64,000 nt of DNA from Lepidurus packardi. Lineage: Eukaryota > Arthropoda > Branchiopoda > Notostraca > Triopsidae. This document shows positions 36,803 through 50,563 of this stretch, in pieces. The notes under the pieces were generated by a model. The model saw nothing but the letters and a program-made list of their open reading frames with translations, did no database searches and was not told where the DNA came from. The stretch lies in contig JAKZAN010000004.1 of the NCBI GenBank assembly GCA_023053545.1, positions 3,224,001-3,288,000 on the forward strand, written 5' to 3'. A program made the translations under genes and the position numbers. How positions within the stretch are numbered: the stretch's first letter is position 1; each line of letters begins with the position of its first letter.

Positions 36803-39800
36803 TCAGACTTGTTCTTTAGCTTTCTTGAACCCACGAGTTCCATCAGGACCCCGTGGCTGACGAACTACGGTCAAACGAGGGCCATCGTCCATAGACATGG
36901 CTCTCAAACGGACTTGTAAGCGTTCTGGACGTGGTGTTGGCACTTGGCTTTCCCTACAACACAAGTACCATTAATATGTATCTTATTTGGGTAAAAAAGT
37001 CTCAAAAAAATAAGGAACAAGAAAGTGGGTAACTTACACTTTAACTACATTGACAGCCGAAGATTTGCCAGTACGATGGTTGCTTAGAATGATAAATTCA
37101 ACGGTATCTCCTGGCTGTAAAGCCACGTGGTCCTTCACTTCAGAGACGTGGAAGAAAAGCTTCTTTCCTTCTTCCACTTCGTAGTTCAAGAACCCGTACT
37201 GACCTAAAAAAGCAAAGCAAAGATCAAAACAACGTTAAACCATAGAAATTAAAACACCAATACTTATATTATAATGTAACACGTATGAAACAAATTGGAA
37301 GTATATCCCTAAATCTGAAGTATAGCCATTTTGACTTTCTTCCACTCTTAGCTTAAAACTTCTTAGCTCAGCGTTAGACCTCGTTTATAGCACATAAGTA
37401 CCAATTTACCAATGGTCTTAAGGCTCCCGTATAAGTTTGCTTATTGATGGGGAAGTCACAGATGGCACTGATCTTTGTAAGTTTTTTGCGAAAGCCTTGC
37501 GTAAAAAAATAGATAGCTTATTGCCGGCAAAAGTTTCTACGCTTGTTTTGCTGGTGCAAAGTACAATTTGTAACCACAGTTTGCTGTCGCAGCAGAAGTT
37601 CCCAAATCCAAGTCGTCAAACTTTCGAAACAAGATTACTCGAAAACGGCTTGTCAGATTTGAAAGAAATCTAAACCAAAAGTTTTCTTTTATTAGTACAT
37701 AGTGCACAACCAAAGGACATTTTTTTTGGTAAGCTATTTCTCGTAGTTGCAAACTTCATTTGCATATTGCTAGTTTACTACTCGCCGGAAAAAATGTGCA
37801 TTGGTTGTGCACTAATTGTTAGCAAACTAAAGCTTACTGCCAACTGTTTTTTTCATGAAATGCACTGGTTTTCTCAAAAAGTTGCTCCGAAATGACCGAG
37901 CTAAGATATACAGGAGGCTTAAAACTACTTTGATCAGTCAGACCTCGTTCGTAACACAAAAGTAACGTAGCACAAAATTAACGTCTTGTCAACTCATGTT
38001 GATTTGGAGTATGGTAGGGCTAGTTTAAAATATCAATCATTAATCATATCGATCATCAAAATTTCTGTTCTAAATTCTGTACGTTAATAAGCACTTACTA
38101 AGATGTCGTATTATTAGTAACATAACGTACTTGTTTGAAAAGTAAGAATGGATCTCTTTGACAACTCAATTCAAAATGCAAGCATTCCTAGGGCGATATT
38201 CAAAAAATATATATACAACATACCCTTAACGGCGTCAACTTGGGCTTTCAACGTTGGGCGAATGGGACGAATTGCAGTGGCGCGCGCAACTTTGTTCTCC
38301 TGATCTGGATAATCCTCGAGTTTGAAATGCACTGCGTCCCCTTTCTGTAAAAACTCTCTTTTGTTCTCCAACGAAGTGATGCCAAATTCATACGTAGGAC
38401 CGTCTCCATCAACTAAAACACGCAAGAACACCAAATTAAACCAAAACCATAATTACATTCTACCTAAAGTTTAAAATCAACTGTAGAAGAATCTTGAACA
38501 GTCCAAGAAAAATCCAAAAAGTACACAAAACAATGTTTGTGAAAGAAATGGCAAAATTAAGGGGAATAAATTACCGTCTTGGCCCTGACGGACAATGCCA
38601 GGGTAGCCAGTAACGTCCTGATTAACGGCTCTCAGAGGACGCACAATTACTCCCTCGAGAAGAGCATTCTGTACTTGACCTTTAGGCAAACTGTTCTTTG
38701 GCAAGATTCGCACATTCTCTGCAGATAGTTTGCCTTGCGGTTGACCTTTGGTGGTGACAATATACTCTACTTCCATCCCCAAATCCAAGTCATCGATATC
38801 GCCATCGAATTGGGAGTAATGAAAGAAGATTTCACGGTCATGGGACTCGGTTTCCACGAAGCCAAAACTTTCTTTAAGAGCCGCGATATAACCTCGGCAA
38901 AGTATCCCGTCTCCATTAATTTTCTTGTCTTTCTTGACTTCTTCGCTTTCGAGGGATTCTTCTGACTTTTTGGCCGAGGAAGTAGGCGAGGCTTTATTTA
39001 TCACGCGCAAGTTGAGCGCGTTGAAATCTTTATTACGTTTAATTTGCGCCAAATCGAATTCCACCTAAAAAATAGGACTTTAGAAAAATTTCTGAAAAAT
39101 AGACTTTAAAATCTCGAAACATTTAAAACAAAATTCAAGCAAACCATACCTCGTCCCCTAAACGAGGGCAATTACGTATGTCGCATTCACGGGGATGAAA
39201 TGGAATGTGCTCCGTACTGTTATTCTGGATAAACGACACCAATCCCAGCTCATCGCCATGTTTCTCACCATTCAACTAAATTAGCACGGAAAATGAATTA
39301 TTATTTTTCTAAAAAACAACACTAATAAACTTTCAACGAAAACCAAAGCTAAAAATGCTTACAATTTCAACTCGAGACTAAAAACATAACAAAAAAGAGT
39401 TCAATGATAATAATACTTTTTAAAAAAATATTAAAAAATAGATAGCGAATGAGCTTACTTTGGACGGACTGCGATGCGTCCAGCTATTAGCCGGTTCTCT
39501 GGTTACTGTTCCCACCATACTACGTTGAGTTATCACTTCAAACTGCACCGTACCTGTTGACAAGGTTTTGATTCGGGTGGCACTTTGCTTATTAGGCGGT
39601 GTTTGATCCTAAAACACAAAAAAGGGAGAAAATAAGGTCTTACATTTTTCTTCCCATTAGCCTTTTAATTAAGAAACTTTACTAATTACGAACCTGCACA
39701 GTTGTAAATTCGACTTCGGTTCCCAAACCGACTTCTTGATCAGGATCCAAGAGCTCAGAGAAATGGAAAAAGAGTCGAGCTTCACGATCAGCACAGCGAA

Positions 39801-41871
39801 TGAACCCAAACCCTTCTTTCAAGGAGCAAACCACGCCCATTTCTCGTTTTTCGCCCGAGACGGCAAACGACTCTTCCAGCAACTCGATATTTGTAGCTCG
39901 TTGCAACTTATCGCGCCGATCTACTGCGACATTGAATTGCACCCAATCGCCATGCCTTTTTTAAAAAAAATAAATAAATAAGAATAACAAAACAAATAAA
40001 ATAAGAAAACCCCAAATTATACACTTATATAAAACGAGTGAATCAACCTTGTGATTTAGTAATTTTTCCAAATTACAATCTTTAAAGACGAGTGGAATTA
40101 AAGTTAGCGTTAAGAGTTAACATGGAAATTTAAAATAAGGTCTTTTATAATTGGGATTTCTGAGAAAAATCAAATTTTTCTGAAATTAAACTTACTTCAG
40201 AGTATAATCACCCTTTTGATCCTTATCCCCGAAGGGAATTTCTACTTCGGAACGATCTTTGCCACGGTAGCGCAAGCGCCCTGATAAGGGATCAGCATTG
40301 GCGTTGCCAGGGGAGCCAGGAATATGCTTCTCCAAGGGTTTCAACACTTGGCCTTTGGTAATTTCCGAAGAAACGTCCTCAAATATCACACTTCCTGGGT
40401 CCAAACGAGTGATTTGCACCGCCACTTCTTTTCCCTGTGAGAAAGAGAACAAATTTTCATTTAGATTCCAACAAACTTCTCTAAATTCATCATTTTTCAA
40501 GTTGGCTAAGTACTCACATTGCGAGTTTGGATGGAAAACTCCACATCATCACCTAATTGCAGATCTTCAGGCAATCCTTTGGCTTCGGAAAAGTGGAAAA
40601 AGATCTCGCGGACCACATCGCCACGTTCTATGAAACCAAACGAGTCTTTCAGGGAACAAACCACGCCTTGATAACGCACTGGCTGGGCGGGGTCTTCCAA
40701 CCTGATGTACCTGGCTGCCAGATTGCCGCTCCTACTAAAATATGAAAATCGCGAGATTATAATTCGTTCAGAAAAAGAAAGAAAAGGAAAATTACAAAGC
40801 GTAGCTGAATATGTTTTAAAAATACATAACTAACCAATAGATTAATATCACATTAATCAATTAACAAAAATTTCACTTTTAAATAAATCATAATAAATGC
40901 ACTTAAAAAGTGTTAGGCTAAAGCTACCTTTGATTGGTGGCAATTTGGAAGCTGACTTTGTCTCCTGTACGCAAGCTGACATTGCCCTCTACGTCGTCTT
41001 TATTGTAGGGCAAGAAGAAGCACTCTCCGCGGTTCTCATAGGAAATCCTGCCCTGGTTTTGCCCAGGGCCCAATTCCGTCGTAACGGTCCCAGTGACACG
41101 TTCTTCCGACAGGACCACTTCGGGCGCTATTTTGCTTACGATGGAAGCTATGGGTTTTCCGTTACGTTTGTCGTAAGTGACTTCGAATTCCACCGGATCG
41201 CCAATTTTCAGGTGTTCGATATTCCCATCAAATTGCGAGAAATGGAAGAAGAGGCGTGCCTGACGTTCGCAGCATTGAATAAACCCATAGGAATGCTAAA
41301 AAAATAACAAAAAAAACAATCACGTAAAATTCTAAATTTAATTACGAAAAAGCTAAATGAATGTTACTATAAATAGATTATGAATAATATTTAAAATGCT
41401 TACAAGGAGTTTCTCAATAATGCCAGTTTCACGACTGCTCATACTGTTGGGCGAGGTCGAGTTCGCAAATTGGGCGACAGGAGGGGGCGGGTCTCTATGG
41501 AAACTCGACTTGGATGAGTTCGAATCATCTCCATTGAGATTGTTGGCATTGAAGGTCCCAATCGAAAACGAACTCATGTCGTTGTTAACCGGCGGAGGAC
41601 GAATAGTGGGCGGGGCCGATGTCAAACCATTGTTGACGGGGCGAGCGGCATTGTAGTAGTTGGAGCTGGTCGCCGCATTGTTACTGGTACTTCCAGCTGC
41701 CATTCGCGACGTGGAGAAAGTATTGAAGCCCAAACTGGAGTTGGCAGAGCTGGAGGGCGTGGCTCCGCTGTAGGGATATGAGAGGAAACTAGGCGTGGCC
41801 ACCGAAGGCGTAGGTTTGGCGAAGAAGTTGGGAGTAGCAGCAGAGGGCATAGGATTCCACGGATTCGACAT
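36803..41871 (-). CDS. CSDE1: Cold-shock-domain RNA-binding protein CSDE1 / Unr
   Basis: Cytoplasmic RNA-binding regulator of translation and mRNA decay. Twelve exons (minus, 5' to 3'): 41404-41871, 40928-41295, 40518-40731, 40196-40434, 39694-39955, 39459-39608, 39363-39377, 39150-39275, 38575-39064, 38224-38412, 37038-37203 and 36803-36953. All phases match; 945 residues, between human (about 800) and fly Unr (about 1040). Repeated cold-shock domains are visible as GFIQC...[63 protein letters not shown] and [20 protein letters not shown], interspersed with degenerate domains. The N-terminal about 150 residues are low-complexity Ser/Asn/Pro, as in fly. The tail with [24 protein letters not shown] is the conserved C-terminal segment. 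One exon is only 15 nt. Confidence 0.95.
37204..38223 (-). other. Unusually long CSDE1 intron with a dispersed repeat
   Basis: At 1,020 nt this intron is about ten times its neighbours. It contains blocks (for example near 37680-37725 and 37835-37880) that match, in inverted orientation, the long intron of the P450 gene at 57930-58812. Near-repeats beginning agacctcgttt/agacctcgttc at about 37375 and 37940 may mark its ends. A transposon insertion is the simplest reading. Confidence 0.5.
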
Positions 41872-44751
41872 TTTTTTATTTATTTTTTTTTACTATTTTT
41901 TATATTTTACACCAAAAACTTAAATTATTCTTTGTGGGAGTTTTTTTTATAAAGCGTTGTAGGAACCTTTTTGTCGCTTTTAACTTGTTCACATGCACAC
42001 CAGACTCACACTCAGCACTCTTTGTAGTCGAATTCTGAATTCTTTGCTTTTTCCCAGCAGTCTTTTGTTTTTCGCAGGCAATATTTAAAAACGTGGCTTA
42101 CAAAAAGACAATATCACAGATAAGGCAACAATGTAAGCTTCTTTTTAATTATTCGTATGAGTTTCTTGCTCGAAAAGTTTTAATTTTTTCTTCCTTCTAT
42201 TTTTTTCTTGTAATGGAATTATTTTTTTCTTCGTTTTGAGTTTTCGTAATCTAACTAGCAAAACTTTCCTTGTTCCTTTTACAATTGGCAGGCCCAAGTT
42301 TCTGAAAGCCTTTTGCTTTTTTTACTATAGGGAGTTCACAAATTGTTCTGTTTCTGCGACAAAACCAAATAACTAATTCACCTGAGCCTTTCCTGGTTCA
42401 ATGTCAAGGAGATATTGGCGCAAATATATATATATTTTTTTTACTTTTCTTTTTTTTACTCTGGGAGATGGCTAGGGTGAAATGCACGTTTTTTTTGTTT
42501 ATGTCGTTCTAGGAGAAGGAAAATATATGAAAAAAAAAATAATTTGGACAACAGGACGACAGGCTGTTTAAGATTTGTAGAGTTTGATGAAGGAAGATTG
42601 ACAAGTTGCAATTGAGGTAATTCAGTTCCAAAAAGATCCGTTGAAGCAGAAGTTTAGATTTGCTTGGATACTAAAGCAAGTATTTTTTTAGGGGAGAGTT
42701 TTAGGCTAGTTACAGTCCTGTTTTTTTTTTTTATTTATTAAGGGTGGATTTTTTTTTTTGCGCGTAGCGTCGTTGGTTATCTTTTTGGAGGAGAGAAAGA
42801 ATAGAATATGAGCAAATTAAGGTGCAAACTAGTCTTCCGGCTTAAAGAACCAATCAACAAACCAGCCACGGAAGTCGGAACTTGAAGTGAAAATACGTTT
42901 CTTTCTTCGTAATTAACGTTGTTTTGTTTGTTTTCTTTAGGTTGCGGTTGGTGACTATTAACGGTACAAAATCTCGTAGTTTTTGATGGTTGGAGAAGTT
43001 TCGTGAACTGCAGACTGTGAACAACACAAAAGAACAAACGTTATTAGCAAGTTCAGTTCACCAGAAACGTGGTCGGATCTTGCACAAACTCCCAGGCTGT
43101 ACACAAAAGAAGCCCTCCAGCATAGCTTAGGCAAAGCCAGGCATGGTCACAACGTTTTTAAGTGGGATAATTTGTGTAATAATGCAAGGAGGGGGTCAAA
43201 AATGAACTTTAAATTACAAGGGTTAAATAAAGTATATTACCGGTTGTGGATGGTGTCTTAAAAGAACAATCTGGGTAGGAAATACAGCACTTATTCCTTC
43301 ACTACGCGGCAGTAACCTTCCGCCATTTTGTTCCCGTAAAAGTAAAGTGGAGTTGACTTCGCAGTGCAGCTTGTGGTACCCCCTGGTTGATGACTTCCCA
43401 GCAAGCTTTCAAGGCGACTTCCACAGCCATCTAGAAACAACTTTTAAGCCGACTCGCAGTACCCTCCAAAGCTGACTTAATAGCCGACTTGTACAGTGAC
43501 TATAGCATGGGTTCTCAAATTTTTTCGTTCGCGACACATTAACTGTATCCCCAATTCGCCGTAGGGCCCCTCGGAACATAGCCCCAGCTTGCGCGGCGCC
43601 CCTTAGAACATGGGCCTATATAATTGCTCTATCTATGCAATTATAGGAATCTTTCGCGACACTCCTTCAAGCCTACCGCGGTGCACCAGAGCGCCGCGGC
43701 GCATAGTTTGAGAACCGCTGGACTATAGGAATGTTCTAAGTTCACTCTGTAGTGTTATAGGCTAAATTTATTCGATAAATTAGTATTATAGTTCTACTAT
43801 AGTTCAGATAACTTAGTAGGTACTAAATAATCTTTTCTATAAGATTTGCACTACTTTGATTTACAATGCATAATGACTCTATGCGATACTTTGTAGCGTA
43901 ATTTACCCAAATTTATTTCAAAATGGAATTACAGTTATAAACAATCTTATTTGCTGACTTTTTTTTTAGAAAACAGTTACAACATTTTTTTTGTGCCTAA
44001 ATACTTTAGCGAAAATCGCTTTTAGAATATATTTTCTACACTTTTGCGTTTTGGGGCTAACTTTAGAAGTCAAATTCAAACACATGTGTTTTCAATGAGA
44101 ATTTTTGAAGAAAAGTGTATTTTCAAGGCATAAAATCCGTGAAAAATTTGCAAAGATTCCGACAATAACAATGAAGAAAAAATTGGCTGGTTAGTGCACC
44201 GGATGGAATCTGTTTGTTTTTTTATGGAAGTTAACAAGAGGAGAAACGTGCTCCTGGCAGTACAGTGGTTTTCTACAAGTCCACGCCTATCACAGTATTC
44301 AAATGGACCGGTTTTTAGACCTTCTCAACGTTTAAGCAGCCAGTAGAAGTTCTTTAAAATTCCAAACGGAAAATTTTTTTTAAAAAAAGACAAACAAAAA
44401 GCGCTCGGAGGAAGGCACTAATGCAATAACCACGCCTTCCTTTTAACTTTTCTCTCCTCTCTGATAATTTATTCTTTAACGTAACTCTGATCTTCAGAAA
44501 AGCTTCTCTGCAATAAAAAGCTATATCATTTGGGTTCTTTTCTTACATAATAAAAAATATTTCACCGCCTACCACCCAAACAATTCGGTTATTATAACAC
44601 ACTGGAAAGGTAAATTGTAGAAAAGGGGAGGAACATGATCGGTTAGTGCTACTATGCAATTATAACTTCGTGCCCCAAAACTGTGAACAGACCGCAAAAT
44701 TCTTGCAATTGGTATTTGTTTCCTAAGCAGTAAAATTAGCTCATCCAAGAT
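41872..44751. other. CSDE1 upstream region with a hAT-type MITE
   Basis: CSDE1 5' UTR and promoter plus intergenic DNA. No coding exon recognised. The only clear element is the MITE at 43506-43730. Confidence 0.5.
43498..43738. mobile_element. Non-autonomous hAT-type MITE (225 bp) with 8-bp target duplication
   Basis: Element at 43506-43730. The left end CATGGGTTCTCAAATT and the right end read inward, CAGCGGTTCTCAAACT, match at about 13 of 16 positions, and CAnnGGTTCTCAAA is a classic hAT terminal repeat. It is flanked by the exact 8-bp direct repeat GACTATAG at 43498-43505 and 43731-43738, the hAT duplication length. The interior is GC-rich and non-coding. Confidence 0.9.
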
Positions 44752-47601
44752 CTATTCTTTAATGTGGCCAGCATAGACAGAGTGTTTAACTCCAAAAGTA
44801 TGGGCAGGACTACGTTCCATGGTGATCTGTAGCAAAATGCAAGAAAAAAAAATTAATAAAAAAAAAAAAACTTCGTGCGTAAATTGCCAGAAATTCTTGT
44901 CTCGGTCAGAAAAAAAATTACTTTCTCCGGTGAATGTGCTCCAGGACCAGGTTTCTGGGTATGATCCGAAGGAATATTAGTACGCGCACTAATGGAAAAC
45001 GAGGGAGATTTCACAGCTTTGTATTTCTCGGGCGAAGCTGTGTCGTATCGGCCTGGTCCAGGATTATGGATACGTTCGTCCGAAGGACTCTTCCCGCGCC
45101 CAGCAAGAGAGTACGCTGGCGCTTGACCCGCGCCCATCGCCGCAGGCAACGAATACTGGTTTGGAGCTAGAATCGATGGAAAATAACCCCAAATTTCCAT
45201 ATTGTAATGTATACAAGATATGAGGTTCGGTTAGCTTTCTTACCAGGTGTATTATCAGACTTGTTATTATTCAACTTGACCCCAAAAGAAAAGGCTGGAG
45301 CTCCTTCCACCACTAATTTTTCGCCCTTTTCAGGGTTGTAAGAGCCTGGTGCAGGGGTAATGTCCAATTTAGGATCCTTCGGCCGTCCACTAATGGTTGG
45401 TGCTGGAGTTTCGTCTTTGCCTTTATTGTGAACAAGGTAAAAGCGATCATAAAACGTTTATTGACCAACTCCAATTCGGGGTGCTGAGTATATATGTGTA
45501 CAAGCTTTTTTTTTGTATGTTGCTTTATAATACCTTTATTGTTGAGCTTGGCAACATTGTACTGGCCGGGACCGGGTCCGGGACTATCAGTCTTATTGTC
45601 GTGCCTAGAAATTTCCAGAGAGAAATCGAAAAACAATCCATCAGTCATTTTTGTTCCAAATTGGTTTTCGTCACGCGATTATATATAGCTGCACTTTACA
45701 ATATCGCTATGAAATCTAATTTCACAAGTTTCCGCATTTTATGACGTGTGGTAGACAAAGTAAAATTACTTCCGACTAACTTTATTTAAAGAGAACTCCG
45801 AAGCTATAATTTCATTGCTTGCTACTGCGTTTTAGAGGAAGTTTACATATAAAAAAGTGTAAAATATGTCACTTGACACTTTGGACAGTCAACAACTGCA
45901 CTATGACACGAAATTCGTGTCAAAACGTTCTCCAAAAATTTAGAACTACAGTATTTAACATCTTTAAGGTACTACGTTCCCATTCTTTTCCAAATATACT
46001 TCCTTAAGTTACGTTTACTTTTAAGTTAATGCCAATTGCTGGTTCGTTAATTTGAGACTCCAACTTAAGTAACTAATTAAACTTTATTTTTCTAATTACT
46101 TGGTTAACTTATACTGACAAGGATTTGTTTTTAAAGAAGTTCCGTAATTATTCTTTTGAGTTATTTTGTTTTCAAAAGGTTGTGAGGCAACTACAAATCA
46201 GGACGCAGACCACGTGGTTTACGACATTCGACGAATAAGAAACAGCCGTTTTCTTCGAAACTTTTTAAAATGCCATTATTTAAAAAAAAAAATCAAGTAT
46301 AAATAAGTATTCCAGTATTTAATAAGTATAAACTTACAAAATATACAAAACGCCTTCCAGAAATTAAATTCTCGTGTTTTTGCTTGTGTTAAAAAGTAGA
46401 TTATTAAATATACAAACTTTGGTAAAACTTACTTGACTCCAAAGCTAAATGCTGGCGCACGCCCTCGATCCAACGTTCCCGAGCCTTCACGAAATAAAAC
46501 AAAACAAAACAAAATAAACTTCATGTGAGTAAAATTTAACTTATTAAACATGCAGGTCCAGTTTCTGGTCCATGGGGCGCTAAAATAAATGATTACCTGA
46601 GCTCCTTATTGCTCTACAACCTTGCTAACCATATAAGGTCAAAACCGCCCTTAAAACTTGCTCTTTTTTCTTCTTCCTCAAAAGGCCCTCTAAACTTTTA
46701 TTTTTTTGTTATTTTTGTTTCCTTTGAAGCGTCCCAAAGACGGCTTTTTTACCAGATGGGCGTCGTCCCAGCAGCTTTTAAGAGAGAAACCCCTGTGCTA
46801 CAGTGTGAATATGTGACTCATCATACTCTAAAGTTTTGGTGTGGAGTTGGCTTTAAACAGAAAACGCCCATTTTCTTGAGGATAAGCGATGTAAGGGGTC
46901 AATCCGGCTCCTCTGGAAACTTGTCATGCAAATTTAACTTTCAAGGAAGCCTAGATTTCTTGACCATAATAAGCCACGAAACGAAATTCATTGACTCTTT
47001 CATTGGTAAAACAAAAATGACGAAAAAACTAACCAATCGTAGATGGTAGAATTACAGCAGCTGGTCCAGGCGTTTGGAATTCTGCAGCAATCGGTCCACG
47101 TCGCTTCGTAGGAGTCCATGTTCCTGTGCTTAATCCTCCCACTGGTCAAAACACGAAAAGGAAGAGAGAGCAAAAAAAAAATCAAAATATGAACGTAAAA
47201 TCCGAAAACCCGCAAGAAAACCTCAAATGTAAATCCGGTTAACAAAAAAGTGACAGAAGTAAGTAAAACGAGAGAGTATATAAGAAAAGGTACTGTACGA
47301 GGGTGTGCAAGGCACCGAGGCATTGATCAATATGCGCAGGATTAGCCCTATCTATTACGTGTGTAAATGTAAAAGATCTCTCCCCCCTCGACGGAATTTG
47401 TGGCGAACTCGAACGTTCAACTCCCAGACAGTTATTAACTTCCCCTTGACCCATTTCCTCACCATAAAAGGAATCCAAAACGATTCCAAACAATGGCCTT
47501 GCCTTGGGTCCCATGTTAATCAGGAGAAAGTAAAAAAATCCCATGCTTCTATATTCATAAAAAAGGCGACAATAAAATAAAACAAAAGGTAAAAACTTAC
47601 T
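44752..47601 (-). CDS. ODF3/CIMAP-like sperm-tail SHIPPO-repeat protein
   Basis: Outer dense fibre 3-type proteins sit on axonemal microtubules. Coding exons (minus, 5' to 3'): start codon probably split A (47601) / TG, then 47034-47141, 46541-46579, 46433-46484, 45534-45604, 45244-45420, 44922-45166 and 44752-44826. All phases match; 255 residues against 254 for human ODF3. Landmarks: MGTW-like GTWTPTKRRGPI near the start, repeated PGPG-x-Y motifs (PGPGPGQYN, PAPGSYNPEK, PGPGRYD, KPGPGAHSPEK), APAFSFGVK blocks, and the C-terminal PAHTFGVKHS. The 39-nt exon is supported by phase and by its GPETGPA motif only; its donor (gttaaa) is weak. Expression would be expected in cells with motile flagella. 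Confidence 0.85.
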
Positions 47602-50563
47602 TATTTCTTATTGTATGGGAAAGGCAAATAGGTCCAGAAAAGGAAAATCCGTCGAGGATAAAGTAGTTTCCACACGAAGAAACGTTTGTTCGAGCGTTTT
47701 GTATTTGACAAGCTCGTTCACGGAAAACCGGCAAAACTGGACACTTTGTAAGGGCTGGTATTAGGTAGATCAATGATGAGCGTGTGTGGAAGAATCCGAT
47801 GTTGCCAAGACACTGAGCTGGAGCGTGAAGGACTCCACTTCACAAGAACTTTACTTTGGCCATGGCAGGTGAGCGGTTTTTACCTGGACGCGGACACCAC
47901 CATACATGGCCATGTGGCAGCGAACAAGCGAAAGCCCTCAGTCCAGCAAGCTTTTCATTTTTGACTTCCTTCTGAAAAACCAGTTAGGTTTTTTAGCTTT
48001 ATTTGGCAATACTTTGCGTGCTTCCCATCTCAATAAGCTTGGATTTCCTCTCCGTTGCGTGCAAACGCTCTCGCTTTTTCATTTGTTTATATAACATTGC
48101 GGAGATTTTTTTCTTACTCCCTCATTCTATTCTTCGAATGGAGTGGCAGGCAATGATACGTCCAGAAAAGATGAGGAATAGTTGTGTATTCATGGACGAT
48201 GATTCAGATTCTGGGCCAGATAATACATGTCATTCCTCTCATTCGCCCACGACAGTGGGGAATATATGGATCACCTTATAAGGAAAAAGATTTTTAAGAT
48301 ACTGTTCAATAATAAGAGGCTGAATATATATAAACGAAAGTTTCAAATTATTTTTAGTAATCTTAGAGTTTACCTTCATCTTGATAGACGAGATGGCCTT
48401 TGTATTTGAACGTGTGAGGAATTGTCGTTCGTATTTGGCGTGACGTTATCGAGGTTCGTGATCAGTTATCTCAATTATTAGGATGTTATGAGATTTCTCC
48501 GTCTTTTCCTCATGTTGGGATATACTTAGTTGGATATCCTTGTCCCCAGGGCGATTTGGAAGAGCCAGGGGAGGGAAAATGACGTGATCAGCTGCTAATG
48601 GGAAAGAGATAAAACAGCTTGATTATACCCGAGGGTAGATCGCTCATGCTTAGGTGTCATCATCCAGCTAGTAATTTCGGTTCGGTCAACACATCGGCAA
48701 CATTGCTATAGGGGATGTCATTCACACTAATCGTGCCCATGAAATGCAAACCGGTAAGGATGAAAGATATTATTAGTTTTGCGTCATTTGTTATACGGTG
48801 TATAAATTGCCGTTCACGTTTCAAGGGGAAGTTTTCGGTCCTAATTTTCCTTGTATTTGCCGCTTGATACGGTATTATAATGTATTTTATTACCAGTCAA
48901 ATTGGCAAACGGTGAATTTGAGATATTCATAATTTTATATTCATAATTACCGATTTATGAATCTATGCATGGCAATTATCGTATGTTACAGTACACAACA
49001 ATCAAGTTATATTTTTCAATCCGTTTCGAATTTCAAGAACTTCTCCCAATGTTTACATTGCGCCAACTTCGCGGATTTTAGCCTGTTTTATGAAGCTGAC
49101 AGTCCTTGCTCTTTAAGTTTGAAAAAAAATAAGAATAGTTTTGAATGATTTGGTTTGTTTTAAGGTGACGAAATTTCTTGTCGAGTAGCGAGCGTAATTT
49201 TATTAAGGCCACAAGAAGGGGGCACTGATGTCATACCAAGAGATTCGAAACACAGTTTCTAGGTGTACGAAGGTTACAAAAAAGTTTGTAACCCTGATAT
49301 ATTGCAGTTACAAACCCCGGAGAACCCCGTTTACAAAGTTGTTTATTGATATATAGTTATATAGTGATATATATTGTAGATTCTGATACTAGTTAAAAAT
49401 AAATTCTGTGAAGGCCGGACTTGCAGCAATACTCCGCCTTACTTGACGTTACTCAACAATAAAACATACAGAAGTATCTAAAGAAGTGGCAGCGTTATAC
49501 TTTTTGAACGCTCAAACAAGTCTGAGGGTGCTTTGGTTACTTTACACGCTCAATCACAGAAAATGGACTTTTCCTTCGCGCCGTGATTTTCAAGCTACGC
49601 TGTAGTCCATGGACCAAGTAGCCGCATAGTCCGAACCTCCTCGTGCGGATGCTTGCTAAGCCGATACTTGCCCAAAGGCTGTGTGGCGCGGGTCTCGGCC
49701 CGGCAGGACGGCAAGCTACGACCATCGCGCGATAGCGCGAAGAAAAAGCCACTATGTAGTGAGTTAGGTCTGAGTAATAAGAACCAAGACCTTTTTTTAA
49801 AAAACCACAGAGCAGGTATATTGACGAAAGTTAGGAGCTTGGAGTATCGGGTGGAAGGAAGGTTACTGGGTTACAAAATACCGCTACAAAGCTACAAAGT
49901 ATGGTTGCAAAGGTTACAAAGATACAAAATTGTAACCGAGTAGTCAGGGTGTAAGAAGTTACAATCAAGTTTCGAACCCCTTGTGCTCTTTCTCAATGAC
50001 ATTTCGTAAACTTTTAACAATAAATTAAAAGAAACAGAAGGAGGTAATCGACAAATTAGTTTTCTAAAAATGTCGTGATATAGGATACCTACTTAGCTAA
50101 GTTTGTAGAATTTTGATATATGATTTATTTAAATATTCTTAACTTGGAAGACTTATAAAAATTTACGCAAAAAATATTAAAAAAGATTAACTTATCCGTG
50201 CTGTAGCGCCATGAGGGGTTCCACTACACAGTGGGTGAACTTTTTCACCATGACACGATCTACAGTTATAAACGAAGAATTTAATTTTCCAAAAATACAT
50301 GATTTAAAATTAGTTGAGGATTGGTGAGCTCTTCCTCTGTGGAAGCTTTATAGTAGAATTATTGCGAGAATCGAATCAGGCTACAATTATTCCCTTGCTC
50401 AAATACTGCTTAGCCAAACGTATCGGAGAATACGAGCGGTTTGGTAAGTGGTGCTTGTCGCATTAGGCTTCGAAATGACTGCCGCCATATTGGAAAGGGC
50501 TAAGAGAAGATCAAAACAGACAAAAACCGGAGAAAATTTTTGTCGCGTAACAAAAATCGAAAT
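47602..50563. other. Intergenic region with degenerate repeats
   Basis: No gene recognised. A stretch at about 49256-49330 and 49860-49980 has many copies of GTTACAAAG-like words; the block at 49258-49295 is an inverted relative of 34383-34411. Confidence 0.5.

Noticed and set aside
46609..47049. 146-residue plus-strand frame in the ODF3-like gene region
   Set aside because: It overlaps an intron and the first coding exon of the minus-strand gene and shows no family signature.
49256..49980. Possible tRNA because of a TTCGAACCCC word
   Set aside because: No cloverleaf arms can be paired around it; the region is a degenerate GTTACAAAG-type repeat.
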